Assembly: GCA_903854475.1 (NCBI GenBank)
Contig: CAINWP010000220.1
Location: forward strand, 1-50,034
From: an uncultured Verrucomicrobiota bacterium
GTDB lineage: Bacteria; Verrucomicrobiota; Verrucomicrobiia; Limisphaerales; UBA9464
Length of the DNA stretch: 50,034 nucleotides
Direction: 5' to 3'
Positions 37,129-47,767 of this stretch are shown piece after piece (within the stretch, counting starts at the first letter, position 1; every line of letters begins with the position of its first letter). The notes below the pieces were generated by a model that saw only the letters and a program-made list of their open reading frames with translations, did no database searches and was not told the DNA's origin. The position numbers and the translations under genes were made by a program.

Positions 37129-37391
37129 AGGAATGCAAATAAGTATCCTCTTTCGAAGTTGAATCCCGGAAGTGGACTGCGCCAGCGGTTTTCACGCCCG
37201 CGAGGATGGGTGAACCGTTCCGGGCTGGGCCGACAGCAAGGTGTCCCAGATCGGTTCCCGCAATGGTTGAAGATGGGCCGGTGGGCCGAGGGGAGGGCTC
37301 GGATGCGCTGGGTTGCCTCAAACTTTGGGCCGTGGGCTCAGTGGGCGGAGGGCTTCCCATCCTGCTCCGACCGGACTAGCGTCCTTTCGCC

Positions 37392-37961
<570 letters not shown>

Positions 37962-38007
37962 GTCCCGGGGCTCGCGTTGGCCGGAAGGTCGCCTTAAGCT
38001 TCGGAGC

Positions 38008-39012
38008 GTGAAAGCTGCCGTCCTTCGCGGTGTCCAGGAATTGGTCGTCGATACTGTCCCTCAGCCGACTCCGCACGTCGGTGAGGTGGTTGTCCGCCTC
38101 CACGCGGCCGCCTTGAATCATCGCGACGTGTGGATCAAGGGAGGAAACTATGCCGGGCTAAAATTCCCGGTCATCCTCGGTTCTGACGGCGCGGGCACCG
38201 TAGTCCAGGCCGGGCCTGGGGTGGATCCCTCCGTGGTGGGCCAAGAGGTGATCCTCAATCCATCCCTCGACTGGGGGCATTCTGAAAAAGCCCAGGAACC
38301 CCGATTCTCCATCCTGGGGTTGCCTCGGGATGGCACCTTTGCCGAGTTCGTTTCTATTCCGGCCACGCAGTTGTCCCCGAAGCCGACTCACCTGTCTTGG
38401 GAAGAGGCTGCGGCACTGCCCTTGGCCGGGCTTACTGCCTATCGGGCGATCTTCAGTCGGGCCGGGCTCAAGGCCCACGAACGCATTCTCATCAATGGCA
38501 TCGGCGCCGGAACAGCGCTGTTTGCCCTACAGTTTGCAGCAGCAGCGGGGGCGATTCCCTGTGTGACTTCCAGCGCACCTTGGAAACTGGAGCGGGCCCA
38601 TGAATTAGGTTCCAGGGCGGGCAGCCTCTACAACTTGCCGGACTGGCATGTCGAATTTGGCAAGCATTATGGACCCTTTGACGTGGTGATCGACAGTGCT
38701 GGAGGGGCTGGCTTTGAAACGCTCATCGATTTGACCGCGTCCGGCGGGCGGATCGTTTTCTTCGGGGCCACCTGCGGAAATCCGCCCGAGCTGCCTATTC
38801 GCAAGTTGTTCTGGCGACAAATTTCCCTCCTGGGCACGACACTGGGCAGTTCTGCCGAGTTTGCGGCGATGGTCGAGTTCGTGAAGACCCATGTTATCAA
38901 GCCAGTGGTGAGCGAAGTCTTTGACCTAGATCATATCGGAGCCGCTTTTGAACGAATGGAACGGGGTGAGCAGTTCGGAAAGTTGGTGGTCCGTTTGTCC
39001 TCCGAGCCGTGA
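38008..39012 (+). CDS. zinc-type alcohol dehydrogenase/quinone oxidoreductase-like (MDR superfamily)
   Basis: 334 residues, GTG start (38008). The N-terminal GroES-like part is MKAAVLRGVQELVVDTVPQP with HAAALNHRDVWIKGG and PVILGSDGAGTVVQAG; the nucleotide-binding domain has LINGIGAGTALFALQFAAAAG. The typical four-Cys structural zinc lobe and the catalytic-zinc ligand set are absent, so it is more like the zinc-free quinone-oxidoreductase/enoyl-reductase branch of the MDR family. NADPH-dependent reduction of an electrophilic carbonyl or quinone is expected. It follows trpG by 46 bp; a functional link is not evident. Confidence 0.9.
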   Translation: MKAAVLRGVQELVVDTVPQPTPHVGEVVVRLHAAALNHRDVWIKGGNYAGLKFPVILGSDGAGTVVQAGPGVDPSVVGQEVILNPSLDWGHSEKAQEPRFSILGLPRDGTFAEFVSIPATQLSPKPTHLSWEEAAALPLAGLTAYRAIFSRAGLKAHERILINGIGAGTALFALQFAAAAGAIPCVTSSAPWKLERAHELGSRAGSLYNLPDWHVEFGKHYGPFDVVIDSAGGAGFETLIDLTASGGRIVFFGATCGNPPELPIRKLFWRQISLLGTTLGSSAEFAAMVEFVKTHVIKPVVSEVFDLDHIGAAFERMERGEQFGKLVVRLSSEP

Positions 39013-39110
39013 TCTCGGAGGGGTAATCGGCTTGAGAGCTCTCCGTGCCGGTGATGTTTGGAAGCACGGGACGGCGTGAATCTCGCTTCGGACTCTTTTG
39101 AAAACGAATA

Positions 39111-39134
39111 GGCCGCGAGGTGTCCCTCGCGGCC
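39111..39134. terminator. bidirectional stem-loop between the MDR gene and cysK
   Basis: Arms GGCCGCGAGG (39111-39120) and CCTCGCGGCC (39125-39134) are a perfect 10-bp stem with loop TGTC between convergent genes. The minus-strand side is followed by TATTCGTTTTC, a moderate T-rich tail, so it mainly suits cysK. Confidence 0.75.
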
Positions 39135-39185
39135 CGTGTTCTTCAGTCAGTGGGCTCCGAGGGGTAACCCCGCGGACGCCCTACT

Positions 39186-40181
39186 TCAGCCCCCGACTTC
39201 AGCCCGCGCCTCGGCGGCCAAGGCCGTGGACAAGTAGCGTTCACCCGTGGAGCAGGCGATCGTGACGAGGGTCTTGCCCTTGTTTTCGGGTCGCTTGGCC
39301 ACCTCGATGGCAGCCCACACGTTGGCGCCTGAAGAAATACCGGCGAGGATCCCTTCTTCCTTGGCCAGTCGGCGAGCGATGGCAAAGGCGTCCTCGTTGC
39401 TCACTTGCACCGCTTCGATGATCTGGGGATTGCCTGCGGCATCTTTCAGACGAAGGTTCTTCGGCACAAATCCCGCACCGGTGCCCTGGATTTTGTGCGG
39501 TCCGGGTTTCACTGCCTCGCCGAGCAGCGTCTGGGTGATGACCGGAGAATCTTTGGGTTCAACCGCGATGGCCGTAAACGACGGCTTGAGAGGTTTGATG
39601 AACTCGTAGCAACCGGTGATGGTTCCACCCGTGCCGACTGCTGAAATGAAAATGTCCACGGCGCCGGCGGTGTCTTCCCAGATTTCGGGGCCGGTCGTCG
39701 CGGTGTGGATGGCCGGGTTGGCGCCGTTTTCAAACTGCTGAGGGATCCACGAATCCGGGATCTCCTTGGCCAGCAATTCGGCCCGGGCGATGGCGCCGCG
39801 CATGCCTTCGCTGCCGGGGGTGAGCACCAGCTTGGCACCCAAGAGGGCCAGGAGGGTGCGGCGCTCCAGCGACATGGTTTCGGGCATGGTCAGGATGACC
39901 TTGTAGCCCTTGGCCGCGGCGACGAAGGCCAGCGCAATGCCGGTGTTGCCCGAGGTGGGCTCGATGATGGTGGTGCCCGGCTTCAGAATGCCTTTGTCTT
40001 CGGCATCTTGGATCATGGCCATGCCGATGCGGTCCTTCACCGATCCCAGCGGGTTGAAGAACTCGCATTTGAGCAGGATCTGCGTGGACGGATCCACGCC
40101 CAGACTGGCGGGGATGCGGTTCAGGCGGACGAGCGGCGTGCGCCCGACGGTCTCGATGATGTTGTTGTAGATGCGGCCCAT
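39186..40181 (-). CDS. cysK: cysteine synthase A (O-acetylserine sulfhydrylase)
   Basis: 331 residues from the ATG at 40179-40181 ([20 protein letters not shown]); longer in-frame starts to 40373 have no conserved sequence. PLP lysine is in [13 protein letters not shown]; the substrate loop is [18 protein letters not shown]; the glycine-rich phosphate loop is [16 protein letters not shown]. The enzyme replaces the acetyl group of O-acetylserine with sulfide to make cysteine. No cysE is adjacent. It is divergent from the lytic transglycosylase gene, with a 169-bp spacer. Confidence 0.95.
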   Translation of the reverse strand: MGRIYNNIIETVGRTPLVRLNRIPASLGVDPSTQILLKCEFFNPLGSVKDRIGMAMIQDAEDKGILKPGTTIIEPTSGNTGIALAFVAAAKGYKVILTMPETMSLERRTLLALLGAKLVLTPGSEGMRGAIARAELLAKEIPDSWIPQQFENGANPAIHTATTGPEIWEDTAGAVDIFISAVGTGGTITGCYEFIKPLKPSFTAIAVEPKDSPVITQTLLGEAVKPGPHKIQGTGAGFVPKNLRLKDAAGNPQIIEAVQVSNEDAFAIARRLAKEEGILAGISSGANVWAAIEVAKRPENKGKTLVTIACSTGERYLSTALAAEARAEVGG

Positions 40182-40350
40182 AAACAGAGGGTTTGGAAAC
40201 GTGTAACCAGTGTGTCGGGTGAATCCACCGGGGCAAGTCTCGGTTTTGTGTCCGGATTGGGTTGAAGCCATTCGCTGAAGTCTTGGTGACTTGACGCATG
40301 CAGAGTTTGCCGAGGGGCATCCCCTGCGCGAGGGTTCAAGGGCACCTGCT

Positions 40351-41403
40351 GTGAAACGCATTCCTCGATCCATCCTGTTCGCGTTCCTCTTGCCCCTCCC
40401 GCGAGTGATGGTGGCCCAGACCCCCGAGGCCCAACCTTTGCCCAGCCTGGAGTCGTTGCTAAATGAGGGACAGCGCTGGTGGGATCAGAACATCGATGAA
40501 GAGGTGTTGTCGCCGCTGCCCGAGCTGGATCTTGAGCAGGTCGAGCCTCTCTTGCGTCAAGTTCAGGATCGCCTGCAAGCCGAGAACCTCCTCGATCTGG
40601 CCGAGTTGCGCCGGGTGGCCGACGCCCTCCTTCCGTGGTTGGAGCGCGAGACGGCCTTACGCCCGTACGTGCCTTGGCTCCGGGCTCGATTGAATTACTT
40701 CAAGGCGGCAGAAATCTTGGCTCGTCCCCTGCCGCGTTCGGGGACCGTTCCGACGCCGGAGGCACCGCCTCTTCCGCTACGGCCGCAAAAACCAACATCG
40801 CCCGAGAAACCGTTACCATCACTAAATCCCATCGCGGTCCCTAGCCAGCCGGCTCCGGGGCCGTTGCAGCGAGTGCCGACCGAGGCTCAGCAGCGGAAGG
40901 TCTGGTCGGACATTACGATCGTTGAATCGTGGCCCACCGAGGCCCGGCGGAGGGTTCCGCAGCTCAAGCCCATCTTCCGTGAAGAGGGAGTGCCCGAGGA
41001 GTTGGTCTGGGTGGCCGAGGTCGAGTCGTCGTTTGATCCGGGGGCTCGCAGCCCCGCAGGAGCGGCCGGCCTTTACCAATTAATGCCGGAGACGGCCCGG
41101 GCGCAGGGGCTTTCCACCTTTCCCTTCGACCAGCGCTACCGTCCGGAGAAGAACGCCCGCGCCTCGGCCCGATACCTCCGAGCGCTTCACCGACGATTCA
41201 AGGACTGGCCTCTGGCCTTGGCTGCTTACAATGCCGGCGAGACCCGGGTCGCCAATCTCTTGAGCCGCCATCGCGCCAAGACCTTCAGCGACATCGCCCG
41301 CTATCTTCCGGCCGAGACCCAAATGTATGTGCCGCGCATCGACGCCCTTCTTCAGCGTCGCGAGGGGCGATCACTGGCTCGGCTGCCGGGCCCGACCCGG
41401 TAA
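40351..41403 (+). CDS. lytic transglycosylase (SLT domain)
   Basis: 350 residues with a GTG start at 40351 and a signal peptide ([22 protein letters not shown]); an earlier TTG at 40291 would add an unlikely polar tail. A helical N-terminal part ([19 protein letters not shown]) precedes a Pro-rich linker. The C-terminal SLT domain shows the catalytic Glu in [19 protein letters not shown], then [19 protein letters not shown] and [16 protein letters not shown]. It cleaves the glycan backbone of peptidoglycan to 1,6-anhydro-MurNAc ends, in the periplasm. No LysM repeats were found. Confidence 0.92.
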   Translation: MKRIPRSILFAFLLPLPRVMVAQTPEAQPLPSLESLLNEGQRWWDQNIDEEVLSPLPELDLEQVEPLLRQVQDRLQAENLLDLAELRRVADALLPWLERETALRPYVPWLRARLNYFKAAEILARPLPRSGTVPTPEAPPLPLRPQKPTSPEKPLPSLNPIAVPSQPAPGPLQRVPTEAQQRKVWSDITIVESWPTEARRRVPQLKPIFREEGVPEELVWVAEVESSFDPGARSPAGAAGLYQLMPETARAQGLSTFPFDQRYRPEKNARASARYLRALHRRFKDWPLALAAYNAGETRVANLLSRHRAKTFSDIARYLPAETQMYVPRIDALLQRREGRSLARLPGPTR

Positions 41404-41423
41404 AGCTCTGAACCCTCGTTCGA

Positions 41424-42167
41424 CTACAGCAGCAGGCGCAGTGCTGCTACCCAGGCGAAGATCAGGATAAAGGTGTCGAAGGTGCGCTGGGGCAGGCGTG
41501 AAACCACCGCTCGACCGATGAAGAGCCCGGCCACGACCAGGGGCAGCAGTCGCACGTTGAACGCCAGTGAGTCGAGGTGGATGAGCCCCAGTTGCAGGCT
41601 GAAGGGAACCTTGAAGAGGTTGATGAGTAGGAAGAACCACGCGCTGGTCCCCACGAACACATTCTTGGGCAACGACACGGCCACGAGGTAGACGGCCATC
41701 ACGGGTCCGGCTGCGTTGGCGACCATGGTCACGCCGCCGGCCAGCAGTCCGATGCTCCAGGCGAAGGATCGGGTGTGCGGCAAGTCCGCGAGCGTTTCAG
41801 GCCGCCAGTGGCGGATGAGTTGGATCACCGCCAAGGTCAGCACGATGACTCCGATGATCGGGCGGAAGTTGGCCTGTCCCCAGAAGTGCATCACCGCCCA
41901 ACCCGCAATCACTCCAATGCCCGCGGGCGGAAGAGTTCGGCGGATGTGATGCCAATCGGCGTGGCGTCGGAAGAGCAGCACCGCACCGATGTCGCCCGCT
42001 ACCAGCATTGGCAGCACGACTCCCGTCGATTGAAGGCCCGGGAAGAGTTGGGCGAAGAGCACGACGTGCAACAGGCTGACTCCGGGCAGTCCGCTCTTAG
42101 AAACGCCGATGCCCACCGCAGCCAGACAGGCCAGTGCCCATTGCTGAAGGGTCAAATCGTGGGACAT
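41424..42167 (-). CDS. TauE/SafE family sulfite exporter-like membrane protein
   Basis: 247 residues, about seven to eight hydrophobic segments. The N-terminus QQWALACLAAVGIGVSKSGLP with GxxxG-rich helices and LLAGGVTMVANAAGPVMAVY are the two half-repeats characteristic of the TauE/SafE (DUF81) family. Members export sulfite, sulfoacetate or other organosulfur anions, or are of unknown role. The position near cysK (1.2 kb away) may be fortuitous. It is convergent with the transglycosylase gene, with a 20-bp gap, and lies 49 bp after trpD on the same strand. Confidence 0.9.
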   Translation of the reverse strand: MSHDLTLQQWALACLAAVGIGVSKSGLPGVSLLHVVLFAQLFPGLQSTGVVLPMLVAGDIGAVLLFRRHADWHHIRRTLPPAGIGVIAGWAVMHFWGQANFRPIIGVIVLTLAVIQLIRHWRPETLADLPHTRSFAWSIGLLAGGVTMVANAAGPVMAVYLVAVSLPKNVFVGTSAWFFLLINLFKVPFSLQLGLIHLDSLAFNVRLLPLVVAGLFIGRAVVSRLPQRTFDTFILIFAWVAALRLLL

Positions 42168-42216
42168 GCGCAGGGAGGGGCAACGGGGGATTAGCGAGGG
42201 ATTTGCAGGCGTCGGA

Positions 42217-43263
42217 TCAACGGGTCTGGCGCAAGGACTCGAGGGTTTTTAGCACTGTCCCGTCTTGCAGGAGTTTCTCCGCCAAATCCCAGCCCTGGCT
42301 CATGCTGCGAACTCGGGCCCCGACAAACAGGGCCGCCGCCGCATTGAGCAGCACCGCGTCGCGTCGGGGACCGCGATCGGCTCCGTCCAGGATGCGCACG
42401 ATGATTGCGGCATTATCGGCGGCGCTACCGCCTTCGAGGTCGGCCAGCGTGGCCGGGATGAGCGGGAAGTCGGACGCCGATCCTGACGACGCGCTAAACC
42501 CGCGGTCTTGGTAGAACTCCGCCACGTGGTTAGTTCCGAGCGTGGACAGTTCATCGAGGGTGCCGTGGCCGGGGACTTCGCCCGACACCACCATGCCACG
42601 CCGGAGTCCGAGGGCTTGCAGCGTCCGCGCCATCGGCTCCACCCATTCGGTGCGCGAGACTCCGAGCAACTGGGCGCTGGGCCGTGCCGGGTTAAGCAGC
42701 GGACCCAGGCGATTGAAGACCGTGCGCTGGCCCCGCTCGGCACAAAGGGCTCGCACCGGGGCGATGCCTTTGAACGCCGGATGAAAGCGCGGAGCAAACA
42801 AGAACGCGAAATGCACCTCTTCGATGGCTCGAGCCGCGGCCTCTGGGGGCAAATCGACCGGAATGCCCAAGGCCTCGAGCACGTCGGCGCTGCCCGACTT
42901 GGAGGTGATGGCGCGGTTGCCGTGCTTGGCCACCGGAACGCCCGCCGCCGCGCACACCAGCGCCACGGTGGTGGAGATGTTGAAGGTGTTGAGCCGGTCG
43001 CCGCCCGTGCCGCAGACGTCCAGAATTTCCCGCGATTGCCGGAACGACTCGCTCAGGGGTACCGCCACCGAACGGTTGCGCAGCTCACTGGCCAAGGCAG
43101 CCACCTCGGCCGGAGTTTCGCCCCGAATAGCCCAGGCGATGAGGAAATCGGCCCGCTCGCTCACGGGTTGAGCGGCGTCTCCCAGAGCGTCAACCAGTCC
43201 GGGCATTCCTTCGGGGCCCAGTTCCTGGCCGGCGGCCACCGTGCGGGCAAGTTCGCTGAACAT
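42217..43263 (-). CDS. trpD: anthranilate phosphoribosyltransferase
   Basis: 348 residues. The phosphoribosyl-diphosphate motif is DVCGTGGDRLNTFNISTTVA, followed by VPVAKHGNRAITSKSGSADVLEALGI and RTVFNRLGPLLNPARPSAQLLGV, as in all TrpD proteins. It transfers phosphoribose to anthranilate, the second step of tryptophan synthesis. The fusion partner seen in some lineages (TrpG-TrpD) is absent; trpG is encoded separately at 37392-37961. The start overlaps no other gene; 322 bp separate it from metK on the other strand. Confidence 0.95.
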   Translation of the reverse strand: MFSELARTVAAGQELGPEGMPGLVDALGDAAQPVSERADFLIAWAIRGETPAEVAALASELRNRSVAVPLSESFRQSREILDVCGTGGDRLNTFNISTTVALVCAAAGVPVAKHGNRAITSKSGSADVLEALGIPVDLPPEAAARAIEEVHFAFLFAPRFHPAFKGIAPVRALCAERGQRTVFNRLGPLLNPARPSAQLLGVSRTEWVEPMARTLQALGLRRGMVVSGEVPGHGTLDELSTLGTNHVAEFYQDRGFSASSGSASDFPLIPATLADLEGGSAADNAAIIVRILDGADRGPRRDAVLLNAAAALFVGARVRSMSQGWDLAEKLLQDGTVLKTLESLRQTR

Positions 43264-43585
43264 GGGGACAGGCTAATGGGCCTGCCCGCGCCCGGCCAGC
43301 CTGCAACCGGGGGGTTCCAACCCCTTGTTCCTTCCCGGTGAAGCGGAGTTCCTCCTGAGGGGCTCCGTACCCCGGGAGTTCGGTGAGTCAGGGGAATAAT
43401 CCAATTCTCCAAGCTGATGGAATTGCGATTGCAGCGTTCCAGCGATCTTCCAAAAGCTTCAGTGCAGGAGTGACTGTTCTGATCCTCCGAAAATGCCCGT
43501 TGACCGTAGGCAAATCTCACGCATCATCGGATCCTGATTCGTTAATACGTTCAATTCTGACAGCCAACTACCGTCTTCAACGTTC
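43264..43585. other. 322-bp divergent intergenic region between trpD and metK
   Basis: No credible gene. The trpD-proximal third is very GC-rich and palindromic: GGGGTTCCAACCCC near 43308, and CGGAG...CTCCG arms around 43344-43368. The metK-proximal part is less GC-rich and holds no sequence I recognise as a SAM riboswitch (no SAM-I core GATGAAACCC... found). The promoters of both genes must lie here; none can be assigned with confidence. Confidence 0.5.
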
Positions 43586-44767
43586 ATGAGCAACCGCTTC
43601 ATCTTCTCGTCCGAGTCCGTCGGCGAGGGTCATCCCGACAAGGTCGCCGACACGATCTCCGACGCCGTTTTGGACGCCTGCCTCGCGCAGGACAAGTTCA
43701 GCCGAGTCGCCTGTGAAACCTACGTGAAGTCCAACATCGCCGTGGTCGGCGGTGAGATCACCACCAAGGCTAAGCTCGACTACGTGCAGCTGACCCGCGA
43801 GGCCATTCGTGAGATCGGCTACGTGAACGACGACGACGTATTTCACGCCGACAAGGTGATGGTGAATGTGTATGTCACCCAGCAGTCCCCCGACATCGCT
43901 CAGGGCGTCGACGCCAAGGCGGCCAAGGGTAAAAAGAAGTCCGAGCAGGGTGCCGGTGACCAGGGATTGATGTTCGGTTATGCGAGCGACGAGACGCCTG
44001 AGCTCATGCCCGCGCCGATTATGTTCGCCCACCATTTGGGCCGGAAGCTCACCCAAATTCGCAAGGCCGGGAAGCTCGCCCCGTGGCTGCGTCCCGACGC
44101 GAAGTCGCAAGTTTCGGTGGTGTACGAAAATGACCGCCCGGTGGCCATTTCCAACGTGGTGATCTCGACCCAGCACTCCGCCGATGTCGATCATGCGACC
44201 ATCGAAGAATTTTGCATCGAAGAGATCATTAAGAAGGTGCTGCCGAAGAACCTTCTGACTAAGAACACCCTCTTCCTCATTAACCCCACCGGTCGCTTCG
44301 TGGTGGGTGGTCCTCAGGGCGACACCGGTTTGACCGGCCGCAAGATCATCGTCGACAGCTACGGTGGGTTTGGTCGCCACGGCGGCGGCGCCTTCTCTGG
44401 TAAGGATCCTTCCAAGGTCGATCGCTCCGCCGCCTACATGGGCCGTTATGTGGCCAAGAACATCGTGGCCGCAGGCCTGGCTGCTCGCGCCGAGATTCAG
44501 TTCGCCTACGCGATTGGCTATCCTGACCCGGTCAGCGTGTACGTGAACACCTTCGGCACCGCCAAGGAAGGTCTCAACGACGCCGCGATTACGAGCGCCG
44601 TCGAAGAGGTGTTCAGCTTTAAGCCGGCCGACATCGTCAGCCAGCTCAAGCTGCTCCGCCCGATCTACTCCAAGACCACCAACTACGGTCACTTTGGCAA
44701 AGACGACAAGGACCTCACCTGGGAGGCCGTCGACAAGGTCAAGGCGCTGCAGAAGGCTGTAAAGTAA
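43586..44767 (+). CDS. metK: S-adenosylmethionine synthetase
   Basis: 393 residues, full length. It begins [20 protein letters not shown] and has the ATP/methionine-site blocks [35 protein letters not shown] and [21 protein letters not shown] short Lys-rich insertion ([10 protein letters not shown]) precedes GAGDQG. The enzyme makes SAM from methionine and ATP. With ahcY only 41 bp downstream the two genes form a SAM/SAH-cycle operon: MetK makes the methyl donor, AhcY removes the by-product. Confidence 0.97.
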   Translation: MSNRFIFSSESVGEGHPDKVADTISDAVLDACLAQDKFSRVACETYVKSNIAVVGGEITTKAKLDYVQLTREAIREIGYVNDDDVFHADKVMVNVYVTQQSPDIAQGVDAKAAKGKKKSEQGAGDQGLMFGYASDETPELMPAPIMFAHHLGRKLTQIRKAGKLAPWLRPDAKSQVSVVYENDRPVAISNVVISTQHSADVDHATIEEFCIEEIIKKVLPKNLLTKNTLFLINPTGRFVVGGPQGDTGLTGRKIIVDSYGGFGRHGGGAFSGKDPSKVDRSAAYMGRYVAKNIVAAGLAARAEIQFAYAIGYPDPVSVYVNTFGTAKEGLNDAAITSAVEEVFSFKPADIVSQLKLLRPIYSKTTNYGHFGKDDKDLTWEAVDKVKALQKAVK

Positions 44768-44807
44768 CCCCGCCACCGTCCAAGACACCTTTTCCAAGAA
44801 CCCTCTC

Positions 44808-46307
<1,500 letters not shown>

Positions 46308-46335
46308 TTCGGACGATTCGCCTTCGACCCCTTCA

Positions 46336-46376
46336 AGCGGTGGCTGGACCCAGACAGGTCTCGCCGCCGCTTTTTT
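46336..46376 (+). terminator. Rho-independent terminator of metK-ahcY
   Basis: Arms AGCGGTGGC (46336-46344) and GCCGCCGCT (46363-46371), pairing with one G-U, enclose an 18-base loop; six T follow (46371-46376). It lies 29 bp after the ahcY stop. Confidence 0.85.
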
Positions 46377-46393
46377 CATTTTCAATGGTTAGG

Positions 46394-46502
46394 AGCAGGT
46401 TTCCTGCCCCATGGGTTCAGCCCACGAGTCCCCCCTGTAGGCCGGGTCCCCCGACCCGGCGTCCCCCGCATTTTCCCTACGGCCCGGTGAGGGTTCCGGG
46501 CC
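46394..46502. repeat. cluster of GC-rich hairpin palindromes (REP-like)
   Basis: Several inverted repeats occur in about 110 bp. The strongest are GCCGGGTC/GACCCGGC (46441-46448 and 46453-46460, loop CCCC) and GGCCCGG/CCGGGCC (46481-46487 and 46496-46502). Smaller ones include GCAGG-TTT-CCTGC near 46396 and TGGG...CCCA just after it. The 520-bp space 46308-46827 contains this cluster, the ahcY terminator and no credible gene; further weak palindromes lie near 46640-46690. The arrangement resembles interspersed REP-like elements; other genomic copies cannot be checked here. Confidence 0.5.
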
Positions 46503-46827
46503 TGTATGGGAGGCCTTTTGGGCTACATCCTGGGGTCACGCCACAAACTCCACCTCACCCGAGCACTTCCGAGGTAGGGCGATTTCTCCGAAAGCGCCGC
46601 TGCGATACAGACCGCCCGGAAATACTCCTACTGCTGAGTCAGCGGCCACGTCACGGTGACCGCTGCTGGCCCGGGTCATCGGTCGACGGTGACCGGCTAT
46701 CTCCCGCATCTCAACCCTCGTCCTAGGCCCAGGACCATCCCAGCCGATCGTCGACGGCCTGAAGCTTCTCGCGGTGCATCCCTCGCTGTCCCTTTTGGCG
46801 TTCCAGCCCTGACCGCAGCGTGTGCGC

Positions 46828-47304
46828 TTAGCCCTTGTTTTCGGGAGGAGGGGTTCCGGGTGACTCGATATCGGGCGGGGTCAATCCGGTGCGCGTGTAG
46901 AAGCGGGGGGTATTCTTGTCGCGCTTCAGACTTACTTCAAATTTCAGAGCGGCCTTGCGCGAAAGCTTGTCGTGCCGCCACACCACGGGCCACGGGCCCG
47001 GTTGGCCGGTCCATTTGGCCACCTCGGTGTCGGCCGTCAGGGCAAATTGATCCAGGTGCTCGGTATGACCCACGAAGCAGCGCCCCGCCGGATTGCGGAG
47101 GACGAAGACGGACCAGATGTCGGACGGATCGGACGGAGCCGGAGCAGAAGATTCCACGTCCCAAGCATGGGGCGAGTCACCTTGGAGGGGGAGCAGATTC
47201 GCTTCTTGCGGCAACGGACTCGCTAGCAAACGGACCCTCCCCCGGCTCACCGCCGCATCGAGGCCGAGGCGCCGTCGGCGAGGGTCTGGATCCTCTTCGC
47301 ACAA
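46828..47304 (-). CDS. degenerate GIY-YIG-like protein, probably catalytically inactive
   Basis: 158 residues from the ATG at 47302-47304; a GTG at 47155-47157 would give 109 residues and is more plausible, because the first 20 codons run through a remnant of the kinase gene in another frame. The C-terminal part IWSVFVLRNPAGRCFVGHTE, then AKWTGQPGPWPVVWRHDKLS and ALKFEVSLKRDKN follows the GIY-YIG (YhbQ/UPF0213-like) layout WYVYLL..DGRFYVGIT...KWTRGRGPW.LVY...ALRREKELKR. The catalytic Tyr pair and the Arg after the second strand are replaced (Val/Phe and none), while the helix Glu is kept. Nuclease activity is therefore doubtful. Family assignment is from motif layout only. Confidence 0.5.
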   Translation of the reverse strand: MCEEDPDPRRRRLGLDAAVSRGRVRLLASPLPQEANLLPLQGDSPHAWDVESSAPAPSDPSDIWSVFVLRNPAGRCFVGHTEHLDQFALTADTEVAKWTGQPGPWPVVWRHDKLSRKAALKFEVSLKRDKNTPRFYTRTGLTPPDIESPGTPPPENKG

Positions 47305-47309
47305 AACTC
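47247..47309 (-). pseudogene. displaced copy of the 3' end of the PfkB/KdgK-like kinase gene
   Basis: On the minus strand this reads CAKRIQTLADGASASMRR and stop (TGA at 47247-47249). The truncated kinase gene at 49033-49351 ends RAAEIQALADGASASMRR and stop. The DNA is identical over 26 bases from 47245 (aligned with 49031) and, after one mismatch, over 13 more; weaker similarity extends on both sides (about 47226-47309). The two copies are direct repeats flanking the toxin-antitoxin module. Confidence 0.75.
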
Positions 47310-47690
47310 GATGAGTCGTTTCTTTGGAAGGGATGTCAGTACCGGTTTTAAAACTACTGAGCCCAGAAACTCAACGGATCATCGATTGGGCCTCAGCTTG
47401 TCGGTTGCCCAAACGAATGCTCATCAACTCTGCTGGACCCCGGACACATTGGGTCTTCATTGGCAGAAGGATTAACCGCCGGCGTTCATCTTGGAAGGAG
47501 ACGGATCCGAATATCCGCCAACGCTGAGGATTTCAAACCGGCAGTTTTCCTTGGATTCTGGAACGTTGCTGAGAGCCCACGAACCGGGCTGAATAAATCC
47601 AATGCCTTTGCCCAGGCTCATTAAGGCGACGGGATTCGCCGCGCTGGGCGCGCGGGATTTTCTCGAGGCGACCGGTCCGATCCCAGATTT
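47310..47690. other. gene-poor stretch upstream of the toxin-antitoxin module
   Basis: No open frame here is convincing; the longest plus-strand reading (47324-47527, 67 residues) has no recognisable motif, and the minus-strand frames overlap the antitoxin gene. Base composition is lower in G+C than the flanking core genes. A 14-base palindrome-free segment near 47600 shares CCAATGCCTTT with the CRISPR repeat, probably by chance. The stretch lies inside the presumed inserted segment between the two kinase 3' ends. Confidence 0.4.
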
Positions 47691-47722
47691 CAGGGCTCCG
47701 TCTGGTCAGGGCTCCGTCTGGT
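47691..47722. repeat. perfect 16-bp tandem duplication upstream of the antitoxin gene
   Basis: CAGGGCTCCGTCTGGT occurs at 47691-47706 and again at 47707-47722 without mismatch. It lies 13 bp before the inverted repeat that may be the operator of the module. Confidence 0.9.
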
Positions 47723-47734
47723 TTCTGCGGATGA

Positions 47735-47759
47735 TTTACAAGGTTGACTACTTTGTAAA
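47735..47759 (+). promoter_or_regulatory. candidate operator of the Xre/RES module
   Basis: Arms TTTACAA (47735-47741) and TTGTAAA (47753-47759) form an inverted repeat with 11 bases between; the spacer contains TTGACT (47744-47749), a possible -35 box. It ends eight bases before the antitoxin ATG. Xre-type antitoxins usually repress their own promoters through such palindromes. The promoter assignment is uncertain because no good -10 box follows. Confidence 0.5.
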
Positions 47760-47767
47760 CCGATGCG

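Noticed and set aside
46308-46827. Possible tRNA or known structured RNA after ahcY
   Set aside because: No cloverleaf or T-loop GTTCGAxTC arrangement was found; the hairpins look like palindromic repeats.
47597-47615. CCAATGCCTTT near 47600 as a possible tracrRNA anti-repeat
   Set aside because: An 11-base match to part of a 37-base repeat is expected about once by chance in 50 kb, and no further pairing, promoter or terminator supports a tracrRNA.
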